Origin: Tahibacter sp042701255
GTDB lineage: Bacteria > Pseudomonadota > Gammaproteobacteria > Xanthomonadales > Rhodanobacteraceae
Direction: 5' to 3'
Assembly (NCBI RefSeq): GCF_042701255.1
Contig: NZ_CP170554.1
Location: 2,108,001 to 2,172,000 of the forward strand
DNA length: 64,000 nt
Made by a program: the position numbers and the translations under genes. Below the pieces are notes generated by a model. That model worked only from the letters and a program-made list of their open reading frames with translations, ran no database searches and was not told where the DNA came from. Positions within the stretch are counted from its first letter, which is position 1. Every line of letters starts with the position of its first letter. Positions 17,317 through 27,431 of this stretch are shown here, in pieces.

Positions 17317-19773
17317 TCAATGCAGCGACGCAGGCTGCGGTGGCCGGGTCAGCGGCGGCGCGATCGGCCGCTCGCCGGCCAGCCCGCGGGCCTTTTCCAG
17401 CGCGCGCTGCCAGGCGCCGAGATCGCCGTCGGACCAGTAGCCCCAGACCTGCAGCAGGGCGCAGCCGAAGTCGGTGTCGGCCCAGCGCGCGACGCGTGCG
17501 ATGACGGGCGCGGCCGCGCGGCTGTCGCCGGCGGCAAGCAGGGCACCGCCGTAGCTCTGCACCACCAGCGCCAGATCGAGCGCGACGCCGGATCGCTCGG
17601 CCTGCTCCAGCAGCTGTGCATAGCGCTGGCGCGCGGCGTCGCGCCGGTTCTGGCTCCAGTCGAGTTCGGCCGCGGCCAGGCCCGCGTACAACGACGCGGC
17701 CGGATCGTGCGCATGTGCGGCCCAGTCCTGCAGCGCCGGCAACAGCCCGCGTGCCTCGGTCTCGCGCTCCTGTGCCCGCAACGCACGCAGGCGCAGCAGC
17801 CAGAGTTGGGCGCGCTCGCGCTCGAATTGTTCTTCGGGCATTCCTTCCAGACCGGCCTGAGCCAGACGCAGGGCCAATTCCGCGTCGCCGTCGGCCAGGG
17901 CCAGCCGCGCGAGCACGGCGTCGGCGCGCGCCAGGGTGTCGTTTTCCACCGGCAGGTCGAGCTCGCGCTTGAGCCCGGCGAGCAGGCTGCGTGCCTCCTG
18001 CAGGCGGCCGCACTGGGCCAGGATGTCGGCGCGGACCACGGCCATCTGATGCCGCAGGCGCGGGCTGGCGCTGCGCGCGGACAGGCTCCAGAACGTGTCG
18101 GCGGTCTGGCTCGCGCCGGCCGTGTCGAGCATCTCCGACTGTGCCCGGGCCAGGCCGATCAAGGTCGTCAGCTGCTCGTTGACCGCACCGAATGCGGCGA
18201 AGCGCGCGGCCGCGCGGCGCAGGCCGGTCACCGCCTCGGCGTAGCGGCCGCGTTCGATGTCGAGGATGCCGAGATTGCCGTCGACGCGCGCGACGGCCAG
18301 CTCGTCGCCGGCCTTTTCCAGCGCGACGCGCGCTTCGGCGAACAGGCGCAGCGCTTCGTCGAAGCGATGTTGCGCGGCTTGGCTGACGGCGAGGCCCGTA
18401 TATGCCTGGCCCAGCGCGCGCGCATCGCCGCCGGGCCCGAGCAGCGCGACCGCCTCGGTGAAATGGCGTTCGGCGTCCTGCATGCGGTTGCGGCGGATCG
18501 CCGCCGAGCCCAGGCCGTTGAGCACCTGGCCGCGCAGGTGCGCGTCGCGCTGTGGGTCCAGGCGCTGCAGCAGCGGCCGCAGGCGCCGGTCCAGCGTTTC
18601 GTAGTCGCCGGCGCGGAAATCGATCTGCGCGCGGCGATAGATCAGTTCGGCGTCGTCGTCACCGGCGCCGATTGCATCGAGTTCGCGCCGGGCCAGTTCC
18701 AGGTCGTCGGCGAGCTGCGCGGCTTCGGCGCGCTGCAGATGTTCGGCGCGCTGGCCGCCGTCGGTGCCGGCGGCGGCCAGCCGCGGGCCGAGCAGCTGGG
18801 TCATGGCCAGGCGCCCGGCTTCGAGCACGGTCGCGGCTTCGCCGGTCACTTCGCGCCGGCTGCCGTCGGCGGCATAGGCATCGATCTGCAGGCGCCAGCG
18901 TTCGCCCTCGCGCCGGGCCTGCGGTGCCAGCACCAGCCGCGCGCCGCTGGCTCGGGCGGTATCCAGATCGGTCTGCGGCGTGCGCGCCGCGACGTTGCGC
19001 GCGAGCAGCACCAGGGTCGTGTCGCTGGGCAGGGTAGCCTGGCCGGCGCTGCGCAGCTGCGCAGCGAGGAAATCCATGCCGCCCAGGCGCACCCAGGACC
19101 ATTCGGCGCCCTCGTTGAGCTCCACGGGGAGCACGATGGCCGCCGCACTTCCGGCGTCGGCGACTCTGTCGGTCGAGGCGGGCGACGTCGTCGTCGGCGC
19201 CGTCGGCCGGCGCAGGAACGATGCCGCGAGCACGATGGTCGCGGCGGCGAGCAGTATCCACAGCCAGGTCGGCCGGGTGCGCGGCGCGGCGCCCGGCACG
19301 GGCGACACGACCGCGGGCGGCGACGGCGTCTGCCCGGCCTGTGTCGGCTGCGCTGCCGTTGCCGGTGCGAGCGCTGCGGCGGGCGGTGGTGCTTCCGGTG
19401 CGGACTCGGCGGCGGACCGCGTTTCGACCGATACCGTGTCGTCGACGGTGGTCGCTACGATTTCGGTCGGCAGCACCCAGCGATAGCCGAAGCGCGGCAC
19501 GGTGCGCACGGCATGCTGCTCGTTGCCGGTGTCGCCGACCGCTCGCCGCACGCGCAGGATGGTCTGGGCGAGCAGGGTGTCGGAGACGTCGACCTTGCCC
19601 CAGACCGCGGCGATCAGCTCGTCGCGGCCGACGGCACGTTCGCGGTGTTCGACCAGATAGGCCAGGCAGTCGAACGCGCGCGGCGGCAGCGCCACGAGCT
19701 CACCGCCGTGCTGCAGTTCGCGGGTGGCGGGATCGAGGCGGAAGTCGGCAAAGCGATAGACAGCGGTAGGCAT
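17317..19773 (-). CDS. CadC-like transmembrane regulator with OmpR-type winged helix and TPR domain
   Basis: One-component regulator of 818 aa. N-terminal winged helix (FRLDPATRELQHGGELVALP, RAFDCLAYLVEHRERAVGRDEL, QTILRVRRAVGDTGNEQHAV, GYRWVLP) as in CadC/ToxR/OmpR DNA-binding domains, residues 1-105. A low-complexity Ala/Pro linker follows, then one transmembrane helix (TWLWILLAAATIVLAASFL, about residues 180-198) and a periplasmic TPR-rich region of about 550 residues. Such proteins bind DNA from the membrane in response to a periplasmic signal. The start MPTAVYRFADF at 19773 matches the family; the divergent hydrolase gene begins 73 bp away, a possible target. Confidence 0.88.
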   Translation of the reverse strand: MPTAVYRFADFRLDPATRELQHGGELVALPPRAFDCLAYLVEHRERAVGRDELIAAVWGKVDVSDTLLAQTILRVRRAVGDTGNEQHAVRTVPRFGYRWVLPTEIVATTVDDTVSVETRSAAESAPEAPPPAAALAPATAAQPTQAGQTPSPPAVVSPVPGAAPRTRPTWLWILLAAATIVLAASFLRRPTAPTTTSPASTDRVADAGSAAAIVLPVELNEGAEWSWVRLGGMDFLAAQLRSAGQATLPSDTTLVLLARNVAARTPQTDLDTARASGARLVLAPQARREGERWRLQIDAYAADGSRREVTGEAATVLEAGRLAMTQLLGPRLAAAGTDGGQRAEHLQRAEAAQLADDLELARRELDAIGAGDDDAELIYRRAQIDFRAGDYETLDRRLRPLLQRLDPQRDAHLRGQVLNGLGSAAIRRNRMQDAERHFTEAVALLGPGGDARALGQAYTGLAVSQAAQHRFDEALRLFAEARVALEKAGDELAVARVDGNLGILDIERGRYAEAVTGLRRAAARFAAFGAVNEQLTTLIGLARAQSEMLDTAGASQTADTFWSLSARSASPRLRHQMAVVRADILAQCGRLQEARSLLAGLKRELDLPVENDTLARADAVLARLALADGDAELALRLAQAGLEGMPEEQFERERAQLWLLRLRALRAQERETEARGLLPALQDWAAHAHDPAASLYAGLAAAELDWSQNRRDAARQRYAQLLEQAERSGVALDLALVVQSYGGALLAAGDSRAAAPVIARVARWADTDFGCALLQVWGYWSDGDLGAWQRALEKARGLAGERPIAPPLTRPPQPASLH

Positions 19774-19846
19774 CCGCGGCAGCGTAGCCTGCCCCCGGCC
19801 GGCTGCGCCATCCGCCCATGCCACTCGGCCGTGATCGCTGCCGATA

Positions 19847-20572
19847 ATGTGCACCATGCAGCGAAACGACGACACGGCGATGCCGACCCTGGCGATTCAC
19901 GGTGCCGGTGGCGGTGCCTGGGAATGGACGATCTGGCAGCGCGTCTGGCAGGCGCAGGCGCGGCCGTTCGCGGCACTGGAACTGATGCCGGCCGTGGATG
20001 GACTGGCGCAGACGCGCTTGTCCGACTATCTGGCCCAGGCGCGCACTGCCGCTCGGGCGATGCCGCGGCCCTGCCTGGTCGGTGCCAGTCTCGGCGGACT
20101 CATTGCGCTGGCCCTGGCCGCGGAAGTCGACGCATCGGCGCTGGTGCTCGTCGATGCCTTGCCGCCGCGCGGCGTCGCGCCGCGGCCGCCCTTGCGCGTC
20201 ATGCACGACGACATCGTCGCCTGGGGCAGCCGGCGCCGCTTTGCGAGTACACAGCGCGCGTTGCCGGATGCGGACGCGGCCGCACAGCACTACGCGTTCC
20301 GCCGCTGGCGCGACGAGTCGGCCGCAGTGCTGCGCGAGGCCGTCGAAGGGCTGGACGTCGCACCGCCGCGCTGCCCGGTGCTCGTCATCGCCGCCGAGCT
20401 CGACGAAGCCGTACCCATCGAGGCCAGCCGCGTGCTGGCGCAAAGCCTCGACGCGACGTTCTGGCCGCTGCGCGCCAGCCATGTCGGGCCGCTGCTGGGC
20501 CGTTCCGCGGCGGCGATCGCGGCCCGTGCACTGGCCTGGACACAGGCCGTAACACTGTCTACGGCCCCGTAA
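19847..20572 (+). CDS. Alpha/beta-hydrolase fold protein
   Basis: Soluble hydrolase of about 230-241 aa. Features: oxyanion-hole HGAGGGAWEW near the N-terminus, nucleophile elbow GASLGG (Ser about residue 81), late acidic VIAAELDEAVP and C-terminal RASHVGPLLG providing Asp/Glu and His. Substrate unknown; esterase, lipase or carboxymethylbutenolide-type activities are all possible. Translation could start at ATG 19847, 19856 or 19880 (MPTLAIHGAG); the last is closest to the fold's first strand. Confidence 0.8.
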   Translation: MCTMQRNDDTAMPTLAIHGAGGGAWEWTIWQRVWQAQARPFAALELMPAVDGLAQTRLSDYLAQARTAARAMPRPCLVGASLGGLIALALAAEVDASALVLVDALPPRGVAPRPPLRVMHDDIVAWGSRRRFASTQRALPDADAAAQHYAFRRWRDESAAVLREAVEGLDVAPPRCPVLVIAAELDEAVPIEASRVLAQSLDATFWPLRASHVGPLLGRSAAAIAARALAWTQAVTLSTAP

Positions 20573-20691
20573 CGAGACCGGCCTCTAGCTGAATGAACGA
20601 TACGTAACTGCTGGAATTAACTGGGAATTCATTCGCCCGCCCCTAACTTGGGCAGCAACCGGGAACTCGTTGCCCGGAGTCAGGAGGCGAC

Positions 20692-21270
20692 ATGAAGAAC
20701 CTTACTTTCATCACGATGGCACTGGTTGCCGGCGCGGCGCTTTCCACTCCGGCCCTTGCCTACCGCGGCGACTACGACAGCCGTTATGAAGTCCGCTACG
20801 ACTGGGCCACCGTCGTCGACGTGGATCCGATCATCGAACGGTCGAGCCGACCCGTGAACCGCGAGGTCTGCTACGACCAGCCGGTGGACCGCTATGAGCC
20901 GGGCTATACGGCGCGCCGCGACCACACCGGTTCGACCCTGCTCGGCGCCGTCATCGGCGGCGCGCTGGGCAACCAGGTCGGCAAGGGCGACGGCCGCAAG
21001 GCGGCGACTATCGCCGGCGCAGTGATCGGTGGCGCGGTCGGCAACAACGCCTCGCACCGTCGCGGCGACTACTACGAAACCAACGGCGGCTACGTACGCG
21101 ATTACGAGACCCGCTGCCGTCAGGAAACCGCCTGGCGCGGCAACAACGACGTGGTCGGTTACGAGGTCACCTACCGCTATCGCGGCGACATCTACCACAC
21201 CACGATGGACCATCACCCGGGCAATCGCCTGCGCGTCCGGGTCGACCGCGGCGTAACGCCGGCGGAATAA
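20692..21270 (+). CDS. Glycine-zipper 2TM (17-kDa surface antigen-like) envelope protein
   Basis: Exported envelope protein, 192 aa. Signal peptide MKNLTFITMALVAGAALSTPALA; glycine zipper GSTLLGAVIGGALGNQVGKG and AATIAGAVIGGAVGNN (residues about 80-120), the signature of the Rick_17kDa_Anti/SlyB-like group. Flanks are rich in Tyr, Arg and Asp (YRGDYDSRYEVRYDW). There is no lipobox cysteine at the cleavage site, so unlike SlyB it is not an obvious lipoprotein. A good Shine-Dalgarno (GGAGG, 20682-20686) precedes the ATG. A terminator lies 95 bp downstream. Confidence 0.85.
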   Translation: MKNLTFITMALVAGAALSTPALAYRGDYDSRYEVRYDWATVVDVDPIIERSSRPVNREVCYDQPVDRYEPGYTARRDHTGSTLLGAVIGGALGNQVGKGDGRKAATIAGAVIGGAVGNNASHRRGDYYETNGGYVRDYETRCRQETAWRGNNDVVGYEVTYRYRGDIYHTTMDHHPGNRLRVRVDRGVTPAE

Positions 21271-21364
21271 CAGGAACGGCAGAGGCGCCAGCTTGAAAGC
21301 GGCGCCTTCTCCCCGACCTCAGAGCGCAGACACACCGGCACCGGGATGGTGCCGGATCGGGACG

Positions 21365-21393
21365 GACGGGCACCTTCGGGTGCCCGTCTTTTT
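21365..21393 (+). terminator. Rho-independent terminator after the glycine-zipper gene
   Basis: GACGGGCACC - TTCG - GGTGCCCGTC: a perfect 10-bp stem with a UUCG tetraloop followed by TTTTTATT. It also overlaps the end of the convergent 775-aa gene. Confidence 0.92.
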
Positions 21394-23719
21394 ATTGGCC
21401 GGCAGCGCTTTCGTCCGCCAGCAGCCAGTGACGGCCCGTCGTCCAGCCCAGGAATACCCGCGAACCGTCGATGCCGATCTGCTGCTGAGGCAGCATTTCG
21501 CCCGCGGCTGCGCGCTGCAGCCCGCGCAGAGCCGGCCTGAAACGCTGCACGAACGGCCGCTGGCGCGATTCGAACGTCGCGAGGATGGTCGCGAGCGTGT
21601 CGGCACGTACCGATGCGTCGGTCTGCGACAGGTAGAACAGCATCTGGCGCCAGGCATAGGCGCATTTCTTCACGACGATGAGCCGTGCGTGCCAGCCCGA
21701 CGGCAAGCGCTCCAGACGGCCGCAGATCCAATCGAAGGTCGTCAGTGCCAGAGCGGGCAGGTCGGCCTGCAGCAGTCCGGCAAGCCCGAGTTCGCCGAAC
21801 ATCAGCGCGAGATTGTGGGTCGTGAGGATCTGCTGCTGTTCGATGACGGTGCCGTTGACCGCCGGAGACCAGGTGCCCAGGGCCGCTCCGGCGCGCTGGG
21901 CGCAGAGCTCGGCCAGGCCATTGGCTGCCGCGGGCTTTCCGGCGTCGATTTTTTTCGCCAGTTCGAACACGCGCGAGGCCGTCGCGGCATCAATCGCGTA
22001 GTAATTCGCATAGAGACTGTCGCCGGGCAGCGAGCGGATCGCCTGTTCGGTCGCGCGCAGGAACGTCGCGGAGAAGCGCCCCATGAAAATGTCGGTCGCC
22101 AGCTCCTCGACGAAATCGCAGGGCGTGCCGGCGGCCTTGGCCAGTGCGCTGAATTCCCGCAGCAGCTTGTTCGGCACTATCGTTTGCGGAAAGGCGCGTA
22201 CCGTCAGCGCCGCGGTCTGCACCAAGGTTGTCCTGGCTGCTGCGGCGGCCTCGCCATCGGTCCGGCGCAGCGATTCCAGCGCCGCGATCCACGGCAGTTC
22301 GCCGAACGCGACCTGGCGCTCGAGGTTGAGCAGCAGCAGCGAGCGGCGCCGACGGAATGCGCGGTAGATCGCCGCAAACAGCCGGCGCAGGGCCGGGTCC
22401 GCGAACGCCGCGCCATGAATCTGTCCGGAAATCTGCGGCAGCAGCCGGGCGATGACTTCGGCCGAAGTGACGACACCGTCCTCGACCAGTCGTTCGATCG
22501 GCGCGCGACGGCAGCGGCGCAGGCGTCGCCGTATGCCGGCAGGGATCGCCGTTCCTGCAGGCAGGGAGAACCGCTCGCTTTCGTCCGCAGTGACCGGTTG
22601 CAGCAGCGGTTCGAGATCGTCGATGCCGTCGTCGGCCGGCGCTTGCCGATGCAGGCGCTCCGCGACGGTCTCGCCGATGCGCGCATGCGACGGTCCGCTG
22701 ACGTCGGCGCGCTGCCGGGCGCGCTGTTCCTGATGCCCACCGCTGTCGGGACGGCCGTGTTTGCGCACGAAATCGTCGACGATGCGGCGGATGCGGCCGA
22801 CCGCGCGACCCGACAGGGTTTCCGGCCCCCGCAGGCAGCTTTCCAGCAGTGCGTAGAGTTCGGCGACGCGGTGCTTGTCGACCCGCTTTGCGTCATGCGC
22901 CTTGCGTTGTGCCGATGCGAATGCCGCGACGGCCGTTCGTGCCGCGTCCGGCCAGGCCGGCGTAAAACGCTGGCAGGGCCAGCCGTCCTCGTAGGTGTCC
23001 AGGAACAAGGCCACGGCCGTGTCGTAGAGCGGCAGCCATACGTCGATCGCCCGCCGCTGTGTTTCGATCCGCCGTTGCGGCTCCAGCGATTCGAGCTGCT
23101 GCCGCACGCTGCCGGCCGTGGCGACGCAGACGTCGCTGCCGACCGGCGACGCGGGGCCGGTACGCGGAAAGAAGCGCAGCCGGTTGAAGAACGGCGCGAT
23201 CGTTTCAACGAGCGCCTGAGCCTCGCGTTCGTGGCCATGCCCGAGCAGCCAGGCGACGACGGGCAGCGCGCCTTCCTCGGGAATCTCGATGACGTAGCCG
23301 GCGTCCTCGATGAGAGACTGCAGAGTGCGCTGCCCGGCCTCGGAAAGGTGATGCAGGTTGAGATCGAGGCGCTCGTGTCCGGCACGTATGCCCGGCAGCA
23401 CGGCCGCCATGTCGCGTTCGCCGTCGGACAGCCTGCCGCCGGCCAGCAGGGCGCCCGTCGCGAAGCCGCCGCCGGCGACGTCGAGAGTGACCCAGGCCGG
23501 AATGCCCGCGAGCGGTGTGCGGGAACCGAAATCGGCGGTTCCCTGCAGCGTATGGGCGAGCACGCTCTGCCAGCGGGCGACGCGCTGCGCGGCGCGTGCG
23601 CGGACTTCCGCGTCCGCGTGGGTGTGCTGCGTATCCAGCGCCTTGGACAGCTGGAACGCGGCATAGCCGGCACCGATGCCGGGGCCGGGCTCGGCGATCT
23701 CGTCGTCGTTCGCGCTCAT
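21392..23719 (-). CDS. Large cytosolic protein of unknown function (775 aa) encoded next to an unusual tRNA
   Basis: No signal peptide, membrane helix, Walker motif or recognisable enzyme motif. The N-terminal 100 residues look conserved in style (GIGAGYAAFQLSKALDT, SRTPLAGIPAWVTLDVAGGG, FATGALLAGG). The middle (about 330-420) is Arg/Gln/Gly-rich and probably disordered. The C-terminal half is helical, with segments such as DFVEELATDIFMGRFSATFL, LYANYYAID, TTHNLALMFGELGLAGLL and HARLIVVKKCAYAWRQMLFY. I believe similar proteins occur in other bacteria, including actinobacteria, but cannot name a family. A tRNA on the same strand ends 28 bp before its ATG, so both may be one transcription unit. 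The start MSANDDEIAEPG at 23719 is the first ATG after the tRNA. Confidence 0.75.
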   Translation of the reverse strand: MSANDDEIAEPGPGIGAGYAAFQLSKALDTQHTHADAEVRARAAQRVARWQSVLAHTLQGTADFGSRTPLAGIPAWVTLDVAGGGFATGALLAGGRLSDGERDMAAVLPGIRAGHERLDLNLHHLSEAGQRTLQSLIEDAGYVIEIPEEGALPVVAWLLGHGHEREAQALVETIAPFFNRLRFFPRTGPASPVGSDVCVATAGSVRQQLESLEPQRRIETQRRAIDVWLPLYDTAVALFLDTYEDGWPCQRFTPAWPDAARTAVAAFASAQRKAHDAKRVDKHRVAELYALLESCLRGPETLSGRAVGRIRRIVDDFVRKHGRPDSGGHQEQRARQRADVSGPSHARIGETVAERLHRQAPADDGIDDLEPLLQPVTADESERFSLPAGTAIPAGIRRRLRRCRRAPIERLVEDGVVTSAEVIARLLPQISGQIHGAAFADPALRRLFAAIYRAFRRRRSLLLLNLERQVAFGELPWIAALESLRRTDGEAAAAARTTLVQTAALTVRAFPQTIVPNKLLREFSALAKAAGTPCDFVEELATDIFMGRFSATFLRATEQAIRSLPGDSLYANYYAIDAATASRVFELAKKIDAGKPAAANGLAELCAQRAGAALGTWSPAVNGTVIEQQQILTTHNLALMFGELGLAGLLQADLPALALTTFDWICGRLERLPSGWHARLIVVKKCAYAWRQMLFYLSQTDASVRADTLATILATFESRQRPFVQRFRPALRGLQRAAAGEMLPQQQIGIDGSRVFLGWTTGRHWLLADESAAGQ

Positions 23720-23747
23720 CGAATGGCCGTCGTCCGCATTGACGTAG

Positions 23748-23821
23748 TGGGTCCGGGGGCTGGATTCGAACCAGCGCCCAATCGGTTAGAGCCGAACGTT
23801 CTGCCGCTGAACTACCCCGGA
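23748..23821 (-). tRNA. tRNA with six-base anticodon loop, isotype undetermined
   Basis: Complete cloverleaf with encoded CCA, 74 nt: acceptor TCCGGGG/CCCCGGA, D stem GTTC/GAAC with loop AGCGGCA, T stem GCTGG/CCAGC with loop TTCGAAT, discriminator C73, then CCA. The anticodon arm is TTCGG-CTCTAA-CCGAT: a six-base loop, one short of normal, with a U-U at the base of the stem. If one base is missing, the anticodon could be NCT, CTN or CTA, so Arg, Lys, Gln, Glu or an amber-reading tRNA are all formally possible. C73 is rare outside tRNA-His, but there is no G-1 and no GTG anticodon. The variable region (TGGGC) is short, excluding Ser and Leu types. Confidence 0.8.
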
Positions 23822-23831
23822 GCAAGGCTCC
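23819..23831 (-). other. Small hairpin overlapping the 5' end of the tRNA
   Basis: On the minus strand GGAGC-CTT-GCTCC forms a 5-bp stem whose 3' arm contains the first three bases of the tRNA acceptor (TCC). The two structures are mutually exclusive, so it could influence tRNA folding or 5' processing. It may also be chance in GC-rich DNA. Confidence 0.35.
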
Positions 23832-23990
23832 GAGCTTGCCCGATCAACCGGTGCAGTGGAAATGTGGCATCGAATGCGACGGATGCACAGATGAACGGAA
23901 CGGATATGCCGTGCCCGAGCCCGCTTCGCGCTAACCGATTTCTAATGCGCGCGCTGGCTACACTGCGCGCCTTCCCCGTCGTCTGATCGC

Positions 23991-24734
23991 ATGAGCGCCG
24001 AAGCGCAGCCGTCCCGGCCCGAGCGGCCGCGCCATTCCAGCATTGCGGACCCGGCTCAGGCGGCGGCGCGGGTGCTGCCGCTGCGGCGCGAACTGCTGCA
24101 CGAACTGCGCTGGCGTCCGCCCGACGTGAACTGGCGCCGCGTCGTCGTCGCGATCGCGATCGCCGTGCTCGCCCACGTCCTGCTCGTGCTGCTCGTGCGC
24201 AATGCGATGAAGCCCAAGCCATTCGTCGAAGACCGCCGCGACGTGATCCAGGTCAGCTTGATCGAGCTGCCTCCGCCGATCGAGGCCGCGGCCGTGCGCG
24301 AGCTGCCGCCGCTGCAGGTCACTGCGCCGCCCAAGGGTGCCGCGCACAACGCGCCGGCGCCGCCGCGGCCGGACCGCGGCCGGCGCCAGGTCGAAGCGCC
24401 GGCCGCCTCCAGCGGCGAGGCCGAAGGCATCGTCGCGACGCCGAATCTCTACAACGCCGACGGCAGCCTGCGTCTGGCGCCGGCCGCGCCCGTGGAAGAT
24501 CCGGCGCATCCGATCGAGCGCGGCAAGCTCGCCGCACAGGAGATGCTGCAGCGCGGCCACAACATCGTGCGCTGCAAGCGCACGCGTTTCGCCGATGCCT
24601 ACACGCCCGACGAAAGCCTCGGTGAGAAGGCTGCGCGCAAGTACGGTGCCTACGTCGGCCTGTACAACCCGGCGGTCGCCCAGGATGCCGCGCGGCGCAA
24701 GGCCGACGCGCGCGCCGACTGCGACGAGGAGTGA
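23991..24734 (+). CDS. Single-pass inner-membrane protein with proline-rich periplasmic part
   Basis: 247-aa protein with a cytosolic N-terminal 50 residues, one transmembrane helix (VVVAIAIAVLAHVLLVLLV, about residues 51-69) and a Pro/Ala-rich periplasmic portion. The layout recalls TonB (short N-in anchor, VSLIELPPP then proline-rich spacer), but there is no recognisable C-terminal TonB fold. The C-terminal part has two cysteines (IVRCKRTRF and ARADCDEE) that could form a disulphide. It is divergent from the tRNA/775-aa unit with a 169-bp shared upstream region. Function unknown. Confidence 0.65.
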   Translation: MSAEAQPSRPERPRHSSIADPAQAAARVLPLRRELLHELRWRPPDVNWRRVVVAIAIAVLAHVLLVLLVRNAMKPKPFVEDRRDVIQVSLIELPPPIEAAAVRELPPLQVTAPPKGAAHNAPAPPRPDRGRRQVEAPAASSGEAEGIVATPNLYNADGSLRLAPAAPVEDPAHPIERGKLAAQEMLQRGHNIVRCKRTRFADAYTPDESLGEKAARKYGAYVGLYNPAVAQDAARRKADARADCDEE

Positions 24735-24919
24735 AGTGTGCGACGCGCTTCGACCGGCAGCGAATCGCACGCACGCGCTGCCGGAAATCGACGCACCTGC
24801 GCCGGGACAAGATCGAAGCACACGACCGCCCTGCGATGACGGATCACACGTGTGTATGCGGCGCGATGGGCGTCAGGCGCGCAAGCGTGCCTCAGCGAGC
24901 CGTGAAGCGCTGACGCTCA

Positions 24920-26302
<1,383 letters not shown>

Positions 26303-26361
26303 GAACCGGTTTCCGACGGGCTGGGTTGATTATTCTATCCGGCCCCGACGGAGCCGGCCTC

Positions 26362-26598
26362 ATGACGATGCGACTTGTCCTATTCCAGCGCGACGACTGC
26401 CATCTCTGCGATCTCGCGCTGGAGGTGCTGGCCCAGGCCCGCGCGCCGGATTTCTCCAGCGTGTTCATCGACGACGACAACGGACTGGAAGCGCTCTACG
26501 GCGAACGCGTGCCGGTGCTGCGCGACGACGACGGCAAGCGTGAGCTCGACTGGCCCTTCGACGCGGCGCGCGTGACGTCCTGGCTGGCCGGAGGCTGA
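26362..26598 (+). CDS. Glutaredoxin-family (DUF836-like) protein
   Basis: Small thioredoxin-fold protein of about 78 aa: MTMRLVLFQRDDCHLCDLAL carries a CxxC (CHLC) redox centre at the end of the first strand, followed by VFIDDDNGLEALYGERVPVL with the cis-proline before VL. Likely a cytosolic thiol-disulphide oxidoreductase; partner unknown. ATG 26362 or 26368 fits; the open frame upstream runs into the sdaA promoter region. Convergent with prfH, 14 bp between the stops. Confidence 0.8.
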   Translation: MTMRLVLFQRDDCHLCDLALEVLAQARAPDFSSVFIDDDNGLEALYGERVPVLRDDDGKRELDWPFDAARVTSWLAGG

Positions 26599-26612
26599 TT
26601 CGGTCCGGCGCT

Positions 26613-27233
26613 TCAGTCCGGTACGAACGCGATGCCGCGGAACACGCGGCGCGGATTGCCGCGATCGACTTCGTAGTGGGCCTGGCGGCGCTGCGCGCGC
26701 TGGGCATCGGTGCGGGCTTCGGCCTGTTCCTGCAGACGCTGGCCGATCAGCGCGATCGCGAGGCGCCGGTTGGCGTGCTGGCTGCGACCGTTCTGCACCT
26801 TCACGCTGATGCCGCTGGCCACGTGCGTCGCACGCACGGCGCTGGCCGTGGTGTTGACGTGCTGGCCGCCGGGGCCGGACGCGCGCAAGGTCTCGAAGCG
26901 GATTTCCGATTCCAGTGCCGGCGGCGGCGGCGCGAAGCAGCGTCCGCCGAAGAACCAGTTCTTGCGCCGGTGCTGCGGCTGCAGTGGACTGGCGCAGACC
27001 CACAGCAGGCTGCCGCTCCAGCGTTCGGCCAGTGCCGGCGCGGCCTCGCCGTCCAGCGCCAGCAGCAGCGACTGCCAGCTGCCCGCGACGTCGCCGGCCT
27101 GCGATTCAACGATCTCGACCGCGACGCCGGCGATCCCGGCTTCCTGCTGCAGCCACGCCAGCGCCTTGGCCACGGCCAGCTCGCATTCACCCGGTCCCTG
27201 GGCCGCGGAAAGTTGCAGCAGCATTTCACCCAT
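26613..27233 (-). CDS. prfH: Peptide chain release factor homolog PrfH
   Basis: 206-aa release-factor-like protein lacking the codon-recognition domains. It has an N-terminal alpha/beta domain (MGEMLLQLSAAQGPGECELA) and the catalytic domain with the GGQ motif (ETLRASGPGGQHVNTTASAV) and the basic tail (QVNGRSQ-like VQNGRSQHANRRLA). Family members are described as rescuing ribosomes damaged in the decoding centre, in partnership with the ligase RtcB. Here no rtcB is adjacent: glutaredoxin lies downstream and a dynamin-like GTPase upstream. The start at 27233 or 27224 is supported by family length. Confidence 0.88.
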   Translation of the reverse strand: MGEMLLQLSAAQGPGECELAVAKALAWLQQEAGIAGVAVEIVESQAGDVAGSWQSLLLALDGEAAPALAERWSGSLLWVCASPLQPQHRRKNWFFGGRCFAPPPPALESEIRFETLRASGPGGQHVNTTASAVRATHVASGISVKVQNGRSQHANRRLAIALIGQRLQEQAEARTDAQRAQRRQAHYEVDRGNPRRVFRGIAFVPD

Positions 27234-27431
27234 GTCCTGTCTCCATCTCCAGCTCCATCTCATCGTCGCCTTCCGCCCGCTGGGCGTTCAAAGCTGTCGG
27301 AACCTAGGGTTCTAAACGACGGCTTTCCACCCCGTTGAAGGAGAGGTTTCAAAAGACTTGCCTCGACAAACCTGCCTCTTCAAGGAGAGGGCATGGGTGG
27401 CGTTCGAGGCTTCGTCGGCAAGCGGCGCGAC

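Noticed and set aside
23748..23821. Assignment as tRNA-His because of C73
   Set aside because: No G-1, no GTG in the anticodon loop, and the body does not resemble tRNA-His.
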